Shown: piece after piece, positions 46,901-56,000 of the stretch
How positions within the stretch are numbered: the first letter of the stretch is position 1
How the letters are laid out: each line of letters opens with the position of its first letter
Assembly (NCBI GenBank): GCA_907163375.1
Contig: CAJQUW010002218.1
Location: 366,001 to 430,000 of the forward strand
Length of the DNA: 64,000 nucleotides
Direction: 5' to 3'
From: Prostheceraeus crozeri
Lineage: Eukaryota; Platyhelminthes; Polycladida; Euryleptidae
Position numbers and translations under genes: made by a program
Notes under the pieces: model-generated
The model's database searches: none
Seen by the model: only the letters and a program-made list of their open reading frames with translations
What the model was told of the DNA's origin: nothing

Positions 46901-47094
46901 GTATTGTATTTGTTGCAGTGAAAACAATTTACATTCTCTGTTCGTACAGAGCAGTTCACCAATATCGGAAACGGTATACGCATAGGCAAATACGCAAACC
47001 TGAAAAACAATAACTCACTTTTTCCTTGATCACCAGTTGACTTGTTTATGTCACGAAATTTATCAATTAGTAATTTAATTGTATCTTTAGACAT
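16792..47094 (-). CDS. PPP2R3C: PPP2R3C, PP2A regulatory subunit B''-gamma (G5PR)
   Basis: Seven coding exons join in frame on the minus strand: 47094-47019, 40667-40540, 40475-40426, 37366-36985, 25473-25196, 21765-21424, 16900-16792. The total is 1365 nt, or 454 residues plus stop, essentially the vertebrate length. Every junction has GT/AG borders and matching phase. The product resembles vertebrate PPP2R3C throughout, e.g. REDEVLLQKLREESRAVFLQ, ISIMQFFNYVMKKVWLHQTR and LTDLNGFWTYENRE. A canonical EF-hand loop, DQDHNGMLSKQE, is at residues 291-302. Degenerate ones are DPLRTGRVKIAD (about 236) and DIESKGYLNAWT. The family targets PP2A (and PP5 in vertebrates) to substrates and acts in nucleus and cytoplasm. 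An in-frame TAA directly precedes the chosen ATG. Intron sizes range from 64 bp to 11.5 kb, the largest being filled with nested transposons. I see no lesion, so the gene is probably functional. Confidence 0.96.
19101..19779. mobile_element. Foldback element, about 320-nt arms
   Basis: The ends tagtccgtcagccagagcga (19101) and its mirror finishing at 19779 open two long arms. Further paired blocks are gaggccgaaaatgagactttcacag (about 19136) with its mirror near 19725, and the ggttcctctt and ggatca region near 19210 with its mirror near 19645. Pairing also includes cataatttttgacatg (about 19340) and its mirror near 19530. CTA flanks both ends (19098-19100 and 19780-19782), a possible 3-bp duplication. 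Arms are about 85 percent alike by eye. There is no coding capacity. Confidence 0.8.
20591..21373. mobile_element. MITE with TA target and GATCCGGATC ends
   Basis: GGCATGTTCAGATCCGGATC at the left and the inverse of AGCATGTTCGGATCCGGATC at the right form 20-bp inverted repeats with two mismatches. TA abuts each. A further inverted copy at about 20642-20665 makes the left end a hairpin. The right end has a partial duplication of gatccg. The 783-bp body has no transposase. The TA target suggests a Tc1/mariner-type relationship. Confidence 0.75.
21424..21765 (-). CDS. PPP2R3C: PPP2R3C coding exon 6
   Basis: A 342-nt exon encoding YGTATLTNVFLDRVFQECL to TLDDLIS, residues 305-418. The degenerate EF-hand is DIESKGYLNAWT. 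Acceptor TTTCAG, donor GTAAGG. The codon TG|C crosses the junction. Confidence 0.96.
21838..22107. repeat. Hairpin element with cactaggtaaaac core
   Basis: The inner arms cactaggtaaaactatgtac (about 21933) and gtacacagttttacctagtg (about 22014-22033) pair almost perfectly. Pairing continues outward through agtgaaaattcactccgtg and its mirror, to cattgtttaatg (about 21847) and cattgtttagtg on the other strand (about 22100). The total of about 270 bp looks like a small MITE. Confidence 0.75.
24302..24625 (+). pseudogene. Possible P-element/THAP9-like transposase scrap
   Basis: An open plus-strand stretch reads ESEILICIGAFITRLLLKTL, then CQQGCDNVIG and FVPLTHFNDGRLIALSNSF. The order of hydrophobic segment, cysteine pair and GRL.x.S resembles the C-terminal region of P-element/THAP9 transposases. 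Similarity is weak and no ends were found. It lies in PPP2R3C intron 5, on the opposite strand to the gene, and could be chance. Confidence 0.25.
25196..25473 (-). CDS. PPP2R3C: PPP2R3C coding exon 5
   Basis: A 278-nt exon encoding residues 213-304, LRLEKSFYSFYVC to KQELA plus two bases of R. It carries the canonical EF-hand loop DQDHNGMLSKQE. Acceptor TTTTGCAG, donor GTAACT. Confidence 0.96.
28325..28790. repeat. Satellite with three-monomer higher-order unit
   Basis: Monomers of about 51 bp start with tgcgcctatgatt or variants at about 28325, 28384, 28434, 28485, 28538, 28588, 28639, 28691 and 28741. From 28384 on they cycle through three types. Type C has gttatgaatcaacaaatc. Type A has taccagaaaacaaatc with tatacaaatacatcag. 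Type B has aaacaaatcttcataaaag. The cycle C-A-B repeats with a period of about 154 bp. The array lies near the transposase 3' end, inside the left end of the hAT element. Confidence 0.88.
28931..31112 (-). pseudogene. hAT transposase, disrupted by a 91-bp duplication
   Basis: The chosen start, MPQRKQKYKEEWGE at 31112, lies just after a likely TTGTTCCAG acceptor, so a 5' exon may exist. A BED-type zinc finger follows (CLWCGTSFSISDG, then HCKVAKH). The hAT catalytic region has acidic residues in TLCLDETNNLSGY and INRDGPHV, and the C-terminal dimerisation domain reads YPLIKVLVQALLCIQPHNAA and EERGFSVNAAVVTKERNRL. The protein ends in an acidic DSASDDEES tail at 28931. Around 30157-30338 a 91-bp segment is tandemly repeated, so GPHV..TSSNPDVIDFGS is encoded twice. 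Since 91 is not a multiple of three, the frame moves there (30246-31112 versus 28931-30271). Otherwise long open frames remain, which suggests a fairly recent copy. BED-finger hAT with ZBED-like features is the best description. Confidence 0.9.
30157..30338. repeat. 91-bp tandem duplication within the hAT transposase
   Basis: Two adjacent units begin tgtatgtagcttgcaagaac near 30157 and 30248 and end in catgcggcccgtc. They differ at only a few positions (e.g. tggaggctgtcag versus tgaaggctgtcat). The second copy runs into the normal downstream coding sequence. Confidence 0.88.
31290..31493 (-). pseudogene. GIY-YIG nuclease scrap, Penelope-like
   Basis: The short frame reads TCPIKNEKICNRTKVVYRIK then CNICNKIYIGSTMRPLHQHY. 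The spaced cysteines followed by VVYRI and KIYIGSTMRPL are the start of the GIY-YIG endonuclease of Penelope-like retroelements. Only this fragment is seen, upstream of the hAT transposase inside the third-level element. It is an old remnant. Confidence 0.7.
31500..33770. other. No recognised feature inside the hAT element
   Basis: AT-rich sequence with short open frames only. It may be 5' non-coding sequence of the hAT element or further decayed insertions. Confidence 0.5.
34081..34250 (+). mobile_element. tRNA-derived SINE
   Basis: GGTATGACGGCTCAGTTGGT begins at 34081. TGACGGCTCAGTTGG (34085-34099) fits an A box and GGTTCGATCC (34141-34150) is a B box, at tRNA-like spacing. The acceptor stem does not pair well, and a non-tRNA body (gaattctcgactctctgata) follows to about 34250. 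This is therefore a SINE rather than a tRNA gene. The 3' end and target duplication were not fixed. Confidence 0.7.
34262..34960 (-). pseudogene. hAT transposase scraps
   Basis: Two minus-strand frames carry VSLDGPAVNWAMLRELE (34763-34960), then LQLGSCGLHVVHDAFKSGL and RKHCGHRWLENDVVIERLL (34262-34723). The order DGPAVN, GSCGLHVVH.AF and RW.EN matches the middle of a hAT transposase different from the one at 28931. A stop lies between the two frames and both termini are missing. It is a relic of the element at 34010-35108. Confidence 0.75.
35723..36152. mobile_element. Foldback retroelement-like insertion, Penelope-LTR type
   Basis: A 13-bp duplication, AATAGTACTGAAA, flanks the insertion (35710-35722 and 36153-36165). 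Inside, arms 35752-35905 and 35999-36152 are inverted and about 90 percent alike. Each arm carries a hammerhead-like core: on the minus strand at 35816-35844 (CTGATGA, a 6-bp stem with loop, then GAAA), and on the plus strand near 36060-36088 in altered form. Inverted terminal repeats with such motifs are known from Penelope-like elements. No coding sequence remains. The exact family is inference. Confidence 0.6.
36340..36786 (+). pseudogene. LINE reverse transcriptase C-terminal scrap
   Basis: A 143-codon open frame reads KKVDHFKYLGSVIDEDSTVD, RRIQEAWGSWRRLTGVPYDK, VRPVVLYISECWAVKEKNRQ and CILRSILGVTRRDRIRNEDI. This is the end of a LINE reverse transcriptase (post-thumb region), best matching RTE/CR1-like elements from animals. 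The 5' part is absent, as is usual for LINE copies. It lies in PPP2R3C intron 4 in antisense orientation, just outside the nested hAT complex. Confidence 0.88.
36985..37366 (-). CDS. PPP2R3C: PPP2R3C coding exon 4
   Basis: A 382-nt exon encoding AVFLQRRSRELLDNEELQEL to LIPTLPQ, residues 85-212. It includes the highly conserved FNYVMKKVWLHQTRIGLSLY block. Acceptor TTTTAG, donor GTATGT. Confidence 0.96.
37367..40425 (-). other. PPP2R3C intron 3
   Basis: A 3.1-kb intron. It holds the 63-bp hAT-like hairpin at 39141-39203. Frames at 37923-38586 (up to 151 codons on plus) have no recognisable motif. The rest shows nothing. Confidence 0.8.
39141..39203. mobile_element. 63-bp hAT-like micro-element
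   Basis: CAGGGTGGGC opens and GCCCACCCTG closes a 63-bp unit. The inner parts actgtttaaa and ttttaaacatgtttttc are loosely paired. The flanks gctgaaaa and actggaac agree at five of eight positions, a weak candidate duplication. CAGGG ends are typical of hAT elements. Confidence 0.5.
40426..40475 (-). CDS. PPP2R3C: PPP2R3C coding exon 3 (50 nt micro-exon)
   Basis: Only 50 nt, encoding LPREDEVLLQKLREES plus two bases of R. This is almost identical to the human segment. A TTTACAG acceptor and GTAAGA donor bound it. It lies just 64 bp from exon 2. Confidence 0.93.
40540..40667 (-). CDS. PPP2R3C: PPP2R3C coding exon 2
   Basis: Follows a TTTTGCAG acceptor and encodes the charged segment FLKPEEKKKEEEILF to DIPKFYNK. 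It corresponds to the vertebrate stretch ending IPRFYYR, and ends at a GTAACC donor in phase 0. Confidence 0.88.
42752..44012 (-). mobile_element. Internally deleted LINE copy, same family as at 60.7 kb
   Basis: The 3' end shares acagaatttt then gaaccatgaacgaagcaagg with the copy at 60678-64000. Similarity continues along the minus strand through tcaagattgtattggtcagg. A reverse transcriptase segment at 43668-43099 reads SFLGLAVTKDLSWEPYIQSI and ATSYLPPQTICYLCKSTIRS. A frame at 43822-43628 joins an endonuclease-region piece (KAPCHGLDRA) to the polymerase box (VMYANDTTLF). About 1.9 kb present in the other copy is missing at about 43732. The right limit is approximate. The family is CR1/Jockey-like. 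Confidence 0.85.
43099..43822 (-). pseudogene. LINE reverse transcriptase remnant
   Basis: This holds the YADD-type catalytic box as MYANDTTLF near 43660. Further on are the thumb-region motifs SFLGLAVTKDLSW and HAAQLIGNLYCATSYLPPQT, split over two frames (43628-43822 and 43099-43668). The N-terminal part is replaced by an endonuclease segment because of the internal deletion. Confidence 0.85.
44350..44860 (+). pseudogene. LINE reverse transcriptase scrap, plus strand
   Basis: In shifting frames one reads VFVITGAKQGALLPPLTINN, then LDYT-type and SQSVSAMQVGLNRLNDVATE, then a degenerate FKYLG-like segment (about 44755). The order GxxQGxxLxPxLFN, (Y)xDD region, MQxxLNxLNxxAxxxGL and FKYLG is that of LINE reverse transcriptases. 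It is more degenerate than the LINE at 42.8-44.0 kb and in the opposite orientation. A possible endonuclease scrap of the same kind (LLTETWFS, then LDLKHFRNDREGG) is at 45310-45450 but is much less certain. Confidence 0.65.
47019..47094 (-). CDS. PPP2R3C: PPP2R3C coding exon 1
   Basis: ATG at 47094, directly preceded by an in-frame TAA. It encodes MSKDTIKLLIDKF to GDQGK (25 residues plus one base) and ends at a GTGAGT donor. This is the least conserved part of the protein. The split codon A|AA joins correctly to exon 2. Confidence 0.8.
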
Positions 47095-50000
47095 TTATTT
47101 ATATTAATACGGGTAAAAAAGTCACGAGGTATACCAGATCTGAAACAAGAATTGAGATATTTCAGTAACAAATGCAAATATAAACAAATCTTGACAACAA
47201 TAAAATGCATTCATCAATGTGTCAGACAATGATTTGAAATGGATTTTAACCGCATTAGTGGCACCTAATCCGATCAAGTACATCGCATTAAAAAGATAAG
47301 CATGTTTATTTGCTTGCCATCCTTGTCAAGTTTCTTGGATCACCAGGAATTAGTAAAGTAATTGCGACCACTTTTTGTCGTTCATTCATAATTTCTTCAC
47401 ATTCATCACAACATATTTGGGCACCATGAAGTGTGTCCGATAACCATTGAGATCTCTGTGTATCAAATCAGATTTGGTTGGACGCAAGAACTCAGTATAG
47501 TAAATTGCAATAAAAATACGGGTCTCATGCACTGAGGCATAGAGTACTCTATGCACTGAGGTCATTAATTTTTTTTACAAGATGTCAGTGTTCACATCAG
47601 TTGGACTATTAGGGCTTTTAGCCACCTTGGCAACATTCTCAATGAGCATGAATTTGGTGATGATAGTGTGACAATAGTCATCCGAATTATCATGGAAATG
47701 TTAAAAATAATTGACTAAGCATGGCCCAGTGAATATCATTTTGCCATCTATCTTTAGATTGCATCCTTAATCAACACTTGACAGGTTCGTGTTTTGCTAA
47801 ATTTGTGATCGTGATTTGCAATCATATGTTCAGCTGACATATGATCTTATTTCAGCGGTTTTAGTGTAGTCAATATTTAAATCGGCGCTTGACCTAGCGT
47901 TCATCGAATTAGGAATATGTCGGTCGTCACAGCAATCACAAAGAATTTTTTTTCGTGACCAATCTGGCTTGAATCCATTTTCTTCTGTTTATGATTCCAC
48001 ATCTTCTCTACTGTTCATAATTTCATGTCCTGCGCAAAACATGTCTAACAAAATCCTTGCTGAATGTTATCAAAATATTTGTATAATGGCTGCCAAATAT
48101 GGCTTCCTGGTAGCCATATTATTGATGGATAATTACCTTAAGATATTCTGATAATCGCATATTAATTGGGAACACTGAGTTAAGCACTCACACAAGTGAC
48201 TTGTTCCATTCCATGCAAGTGAAAAAGTTAATTGGGAAATATTTGTTATGAGATGAAATTCCCAGAAATTGGCAAGAAACATAGAAATGTTTTTTCGCAG
48301 GTAGACTGGTTGCACAGTTTCTCTAAATGTTCGTGGTTATTTTTCATCAGACCAATGTCTTCCAGGGTTTTAGTTGTACTTTATATCGACTAATTCAATT
48401 GTAGAATACTTAGAATAGCGCAGGTGTCACACTCTACCATACAGTTGAGGTATATCTAATTTTATATAGCCGCATCAGTTGAAATCATCAAATGAGGGCA
48501 TGATGACTTTTTACAACTTGTGCATGGAGCTGTATTTTGGAATGTGTGATACCTGATTTATACGCTGCAGATTTCATAATGACGTCAAATGAATTACTGC
48601 TGCAAATTAGTTTTCTTAGCATTCAGTTAATGCGTAGCCTTTAATGCAAAAGTTGTAATTTCTTAGATATATGTGCGATAGTTAGGACATTTCATGTTTG
48701 TAGTCACGTCCATTTGTTCCTTCGGCACGACAGTTTGTGTTTGCAGGCCACAGTTGGGGACCATGGAGTTGATCTTGCAACAAAGACAACCTGAATTGTC
48801 AAATATTCAATGAATATCGTCCTTTCCAACATTGTCACACCACTTTCTTGGCTCGAGATAAGTCAGTTGTCTCTAAAGGGTCTCTGATCTAAATTCGCGA
48901 TCCTGATCTCAGATGTCATGATTTTTATCTTTACCCTCTGACACACCCGATCAGAAATTCGACAGCCTTTTGAAAGTTATATATTGACTTTGGTCTATCG
49001 GTCTGTGATGAAAGACTAGATGAACCCCTAAACCTGGTACCCGCACACGATAAGCCTTCCTGCTTGGAGAACCAGACTACTTGGTAAACTTCTGCAATTG
49101 GATTCAGTAGTAGCTGATGATCTGATTTCGAGTTGTCACTTATACTGGGAGCTACTGGGGTGGCTATTGTTACCACTAAAAAATTTAAAGTATACGCTGT
49201 CACAACGATTAGTTGTTCTCAACGAGTTGGTGATTTTTTTACCTATGATTCATGCAATACATACCGAAATAATTTATGAGGGTCTGAAATTTACATTTTG
49301 GCCGAATTTCAGAAATAACTATATTTTTGGATGATCACACAAGCACTGATGATGATATTTGAATGATCTCACCAATATTAATTTAGCACTTGAGAAGTAA
49401 GTACATGTTTATTAGAAATGAATTTCTTTTGATCGAAAGTACACGTTGATTAACGGATCAACGAACGTAGTTTGTTCGAATGTGATTATCCAAATTCTGG
49501 TTAATTTGATTATTTCCGAGGAATGCCGCTATAAAAGTGAATTTAACGTAGTTAATTATTTTGATGCGTTAAGTACGAATCATGGATTGAGAATCAACAG
49601 TTCAGGAATCTGAATTGTCGTGACAGCATATATTTTGAATTTTATTAGGTGGTGACAATATCCTTGGATGTCTTATTATTAGCCACCACGGTACCTATTT
49701 CTCGCCTTCTATTCATCGGACAGCAGAGTGAAGATGAAGCCAGAGAGATGATCACTGCAGTTGGGCGAGATCAGCATCATGTGTAGCCAATCCCGGTCTT
49801 TGAAACGTGCCGACTTGCACACAAATGGTAGAAGGACCACATACCTTCGCTCAACTTGTCAAATGTAGTCCACAATTTTGACTGTCACCATTTTGGAAGA
49901 ATCTCGCATCCTTTAATTCGACGAGTCGACGAACTCATCCCCAAGAAGTTGAAAGATGACCAAAGTCGTGTTACTCATCTGTTACTCGCCATTCGCCATC

Positions 50001-51218
50001 TACTTATCTGTGATCAAAAGGATAACAAATTTCAAGTTTTCCGTGATCAAGTGACGTAGGACTGAACTCGAACTAAGCTGCTGAAACTAGTGCTATTTAC
50101 ATTCGCAGTCCATCACTTTGAATATATTTGTAATTCAACCCTATCTCTTGTCTAATCACAAGATTGCAATTACTATTTTAGCACTGTTGCACATATGTAA
50201 TTTAAGTACTTTATCTATCAGGGAGTAGAACGGTTCCGTAAATCCGCGGATTTCTTGATGGAAATGGTTATTCTCGCATTTCATGCAAATATGGAGTAGA
50301 AAATGGAGAAGTGGGGTAAAGGGGTACCCGAAAATTATGTGCGAATAAAAACTTTCCGGTAAGCAAGTAGGCCTATATACTCGTAATTCATATTACCGTA
50401 GTGAATGGCTTGCGTCATGTGAGTATGAATTAGTTCAGTTAGGCTAGCTTGAGTATGATGATTTTTTTATTTTTTTGGATTCTTGCAACCTACAGAAGTT
50501 TAGCAGCAAAATAGGTAAATTTCTGAAAATTGTCTAATAAAGTGAAAAAATGAAAATTCGATCACAGATCAGAAACCATGCTACATGTTCATGTTAATGA
50601 ACAAATACAAACTTCTTCTCTTCCACATGTATCCGAAGTGTTTTCACTGATGCGCATGTATGGAAACTTCTTCATTGTTAATTGTCCGTGAATGTGTTTT
50701 TGAAGTTAAGAAATTGAAAATGCCTGCTTTTTTATTGGTTAATAAAAGTAGAATTGGCTACCCTTATGTCCATGTCCCACCGGGAGTGAGGATCATGACA
50801 TGGTTGGCTTCCTCTGTTTATCTGTATATTTCGTTACTTGGATAACAAATGCGTGGTAGGCAGGACTCGTGAATTTCCGTATTAGAGCTAAACTGTTCGA
50901 TAGAGAAGACTGAAATGAAACCCCAAAGTTATGCCTCTTGATTTTTATCGCTTGAAAGCGATGACTTCTGCATATGAGATCCGTGATGTCGTCATAAGGC
51001 CTGACGATTGTTGGTCTCAACTTCCAGCAGACTTTCCGAATCAGGTTTGAGGAAAAATAGGGAAGATAAACAAAAATATCTAATAAATTCGAGACGTCAG
51101 AACAATTTCGTACAATTTCTCTGATAATACTTTATAATACTTTATGTATATTTCTTTATTAAATATTCGGGATACCTTTTGAATCTAAGGAGCATCTCAT
51201 ATATGAAAGTCAAATAAT
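47095..51218. other. No gene recognised upstream of PPP2R3C
   Basis: AT-rich sequence with only short open frames (none over 90 codons). The PPP2R3C promoter should lie at its left end, but I see no clear core element. A small palindrome, gcatagagtactctatgc (47537-47554), is flanked by repeated tgcactgagg-type sequence. Confidence 0.6.
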
Positions 51219-51224
51219 GCTTCT

Positions 51225-53006
51225 CAGGGTGTATACCGACCGGGAAATGACAGGGAAAACCGGGAAAAGACGGAAAATGGAGATGAAGATGATTCAATGA
51301 TTCACCGTCAAGGCGCGCCGTTCTGCTGCAGGCTAATGAATAGTATCAGTAGCGCAAAGTTTCCAACGAAGTAGTGTTCCTCACGAGGTGGGGTTCAGAA
51401 TTGCTGATGTTGCTCAGAGACATGATTCATCGTGTTCCCAACTATTGCAATAGGTTCGTCAGAGTTTAGTCAATGGTGGACAAATCACTGGAAGCCAACG
51501 AGTGATTCGTATATTTTCCATGAAAGAAAGATTGAAAGATTCCCTTTGCTCCATTCCCAAAATTGCTTTCCTTCTGCGATATTGCCCGAATTTTGGAACG
51601 CTTCTTGATAAAAGTATCCAGAACTGATGCGCCTATGGTCCCCCGATCCTCTCCTCCGAAGCAGCCTGGTAAGAACTGTTTCATGCACATTGGGAAGGAC
51701 GATTTTTTGAAAGAAGAGAAGGTCCTTGCAAAAGCTCATTCCGTTGAGCTCCTACTCCAACCAATCTTCTGCTTCCCACGTCAATAAGTGAGGTTGTCGT
51801 TTTCTGTCAAGAGTGCCCTTCGGAAGTCCAGGAAACATGTACCACTTTTAGCAAACGAACTGTGATGCTGAAACTACCGCGAAGTCCGCACCGATGACGA
51901 AGACAATTCATTCGTGGAACGGCGTTTCCTTGACCCAGATATGTGGAAGAATCAAGAGTTTTTCCCCATGGTTCTTGGCAGAGAAGATTGATGGGACTTA
52001 GTCGTTGGAAGAAATGATAAAACTTGATTGGCTGATGGTCTTTTGCAGGCAGATTGCTTTAAAGAGAGCCCTTTTTTGAAGAGGATGGGTGATCAACAGG
52101 TTGAAGAAAGTATTGCCATTTATGAAGATGCGACGTCTTTGAATGTGTTTTGGCGTGGAATAATTTGATGATCGGGCCGTTCACCTGAAAGGAAGCTGAT
52201 CAACCGTGTCCTCGATCTTCAGCACGGCAAGCCTCAGTTAAACGCGGATTCAGTGGGTTAACAGAGGAGGGCAATGGTAAATTCAATCAGACTAGAAGAA
52301 ATCCTTGGTTGCACAGCGTGTCATTTATGATGCAATCAAGGATACTGACTTGTGTCAAATAGCGATTTCTAAAGAGCTAATAATAAGCTATTGCCGAAAT
52401 TCCTAATCGCGACGTGTAACAAAGGACAGACTGGCCCAACCAGAAAGCAGCCAAAGACGACAAGTGACGCGGCCAGTAAAGAGAGCGTGAAGAGGGCGGG
52501 CCGCAAGAATTGGCGTTGAAAAGAGGCAAAAATCAAGAAGCGGAGCATGGAACTCATGGTAATTAGGAAGAGGTGATCGTACTTGCGAAAAAAGTGAACA
52601 TGAGTACCGAACTTATTCACAACTAACCTAGTGAAACTGCGTGCACGAACTTCTCTGCACCACTCGAACCTTTCATTCTTCACACAAAACACCAATTTCA
52701 TAAAAGCTTCTTGTTCGTTCTCCGTTTCTTTTTTTTTTGTTTTTTATATGTATCAATATTCGAAAGAGGATGAATAAAAGCTGTTTTGCTAGTACCATAG
52801 AATTATTGTAATTTTGTTTTTTTTCTTGTATCAGTGCGTAGTCCAATGAAACATTAAATTGGACCGAATAATTTACTCTCAGGGTGCAAGTAGGGGTTTG
52901 GGCTCCCAAAAACGACAGTATAATGTCTTTGCATGATAAAAATATCCCTGAAAAAACCGGGAAAATCCAGGGAAATTGCAGTTGAGTTTTGGCATAACCA
53001 CCCCTG
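51225..53006. mobile_element. hAT-type element, near 6-bp TSD GCTTCT/GTTTCT
   Basis: The left end CAGGGTGTATACCGACCGGG (51225) and right end, inverse CAGGGGTGGTTATGCCAAAA (ending 53006), share CAGGG, TG, TA and CC in order. The flanks are GCTTCT (51219-51224) and GTTTCT (53007-53012), one mismatch apart. Subterminal gggaaaaccggg words occur inside both ends. The 1.8-kb interior has broken frames, with a basic plus-strand stretch near 52430-52560 (KKRSMELM) and a 110-codon minus-strand frame at 52369-52701. None is identifiable. Confidence 0.65.
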
Positions 53007-53012
53007 GTTTCT

Positions 53013-56000
53013 GATCATCTGGAATGTAGTTTTTGCTCGGTTGAGATCCCTATTGAATTTGGCTTGATTTTGATGCCATCATGGATTCTAACAAGTTCTA
53101 GGGTTTCCGTTTTATCCTGAAATTCTCTATGGTGGACATCCGGATTTTTTTCTTTTTGGAACTCTATATTATTTATTTCGATCAGCAATTAAACCGTCAA
53201 CCTCCGGTGGTTGCAAGGCTTTCTATTGCAGTTTCTCATTGTTACCCACGAAAAATTCCATGTGGCGTCTCTTGGATATTAATTAACTGCCTATCGTACA
53301 CTTGCTTGACTGGTTAAGATGTTTCATGGTTTTTTCTAAGTTCGTTTGTGTCAAAGAATCCACGAGATTAAAAGCAAACGCGCGAATCAAAAAGGGTAGC
53401 TTCCTTTCAGTCTTTTCCTATCGAACAATTGAACTCAATACTTATCTGTAGGGGACGCACTGAGATGAAAAAACGTAAGAGTAACAGGCAATTAATTAGG
53501 TGTTGGCCAATGCAAATTTTCAGTAGATTTTTTTCGAATTCGCGAATCCAACCCGATTTGTTTCACGACTCAAAAATGTCCGATTCACAGATCTCTAATT
53601 TGCATCATATATTTTGACAGATTTTCTGCACATCGGCATGCGCCAAAAACAAGGCCAAATCTTTAATTAACATTTATGTTGTAATTCCAATTTGTTGAGG
53701 TGTGTGATTTTACATTCTACTCATTGAACAAGTATTTATTGATGTACCAACATTTTCGGATCGGGGAAATTCCCTCGTTGACAGCTGAAAAATGCTGAAA
53801 TTGATTTTTTTGTCTGTTAATCTGTCGGTTCTACAATGTATTTTTTACAAAAACACAGGATTGGTTGAAATTCCAACCTAATCACTACTACCTTCACTAT
53901 AAAATAGGGTGCTTACTGTTTTCAATGTCCCAGAACCAGAAGCAGCGGTCTAAAAGTCCTATAAAGCTTTTCATGCCACCAAAGGTCCTAAAATGCCTTA
54001 AACACGTTTGCTGCCGAAGCTAACACGTCTAAGGCGTTTTGTCTTGCCAAGACGAGGCAATTCTTCAGTGCAATCAGTCTATCAACAACTTGAGTCGTTT
54101 TTTCAAGACTAAATTTTTCATGGCTGTTATATATCAAAGTTGACATGTGTTTTACTAACGAGCATTTCCATAGCGAGGTAGAGGGTCACTATGGATGGTC
54201 ATATATGACATGTAGGCTAACTGAAAGTCATGTACATTTTGTGTTGCCAGAGAATTGTAGGTAAAATGTGCATACACCGTCATCACAGATTAGCATGAAT
54301 TAACATTAAAAGATGTCCTACTCAGCATGTTTTTGCATTTAATTCGACTTATACTTACATTGCCAAACTGATCTGCAGATCATAGTTTTAAAGCAGTAGC
54401 CAGAAAGGCTACATGCTGGGAACAAGCTATGAAACTAATATAGGCCTGCTTAATTGTACACATTTGTGTGTAGCTTGGATGTAGGAATCAGCAGAAGATG
54501 TGTCAGTGGTCTAACGAAACACTTCTTTGTACAAAACACAAAAAATTAGACGAATCAAACGTCTATATGGCAATACCGGTACATGTAAAGAGTTGAAACA
54601 CGTTTGAAACACGTAGACAGTGTGTGCTTTGTACATAGCCTACAAATGTTGCCTACGCGTTGTAAACACATCATCTGTTAAACAGAACCAAAATTCCTAT
54701 TCTACATAGTCTACGATTTTAAATACTTAGCTAAGATTAATGGAATGTATTGATACAATTTATGTTCGTGTACATGAATGTCAAGGTCATGTACGAAAGT
54801 CACTTCCAAGACTTGCAGAAAATACACATGTAGCTTATGGACGATATGAACTTTATTAGGTGAAGGACCATATTATTGAAGATAGCTAGCATTTGATAAG
54901 TGACTCACCGCAAAAAATTAATGCAAATAAAATCAATCTTCAATAGACGTAGATTAAGCAAGCCAGAGTTAACCTGTCATTGCAACAAAGACGACAGGCT
55001 TGCTACCATTGCGAAAATCGACGAGTTAACTCGACGCACTTTTCCAAATTCAAATAAATATTTTGATTTCGTCATTAGTAGTCCAAATGCCTATTTCAGG
55101 GGTATTCTCAAATCTTATGCAATACTTACATTCTGGTAATGGGCGTTGCACTAGGTTTTAAGCCATGGCAGTGAATTGTGTTAATAATGTGAGGTGTTGG
55201 AAATAGCGTATTCGAGCAAAAATCTGCATAATCATAAAAGGAAGGAAATTCAGTTGCTCGCACTATTCAAGCTGATGAAACGAATAAATATCTAATGTGT
55301 TTTGGTTTGTCTGTACTGTGTGACGCTATAGACATTGTTTTTTTAATTGTCACTTTCTACGTATTTTTAGTATCTTGTGGATGAGAATCTTACCAGGTTT
55401 TCTGGTGTCAATTGTGCATTTTGCTTGTTTGGGCCCCTCCACTGCGACTTTTTTTTTTTCATCCTCGCATATACTCGTCAATGAATTTCATGAAGTATCA
55501 ATGCAAGAATTAAAATACCTCATTATGCCTCTATAAATGTGATGGTTTGCTTTTCAGATGCCCCGCTCTATCTCAGACGAGTTCCGTCGGACTGAGCCAG
55601 TCAGTCGAACTCCGTCGGTGATGATAGATGGCGGTGGCGTCGGCAATGGTAAGCAAATTACGGACACCATCCCTCGTAAGCGGCAGTGTAGACACTTGTG
55701 ATCCACATGAATTGCTCAAGGTGTGGCTCGACCTGATTGTCTCGTTTCCAACTTGCGAGGGTCGTAGAAAAGCTTATAAGAGAAGAAGTGGAACATCTTC
55801 ACCGAAGGAACATGACTCAGTAACTATCGGAATCTTCTACTGGTACGGCTGATCCTACTGTTTGGTGCTTCTCCTCATTTATTACAAATCAAGTGACGTC
55901 CCAGCGAAGAGACTGAGAAAATTGCGACGCCTACATCACCACTTTCAACAGAAGACTCAGTGGAGATGCTGTTCCGTCTTCTTCGTCTCTTCGTTACGAG

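Larger units (their letters stand above)
40668..47018 (-). other. PPP2R3C intron 1
   Basis: A 6.4-kb intron. It contains an internally deleted LINE (42752-44012) and plus-strand LINE scraps (44350-44860, perhaps 45310-45450). The stretches 40670-42750 and 45460-47018 show no gene. Confidence 0.8.

Noticed and set aside
52369-52701. 110-codon minus-strand frame as a membrane protein gene
   Set aside because: Its hydrophobic look probably arises from reading the complement of a basic plus-strand stretch within a hAT-type element.
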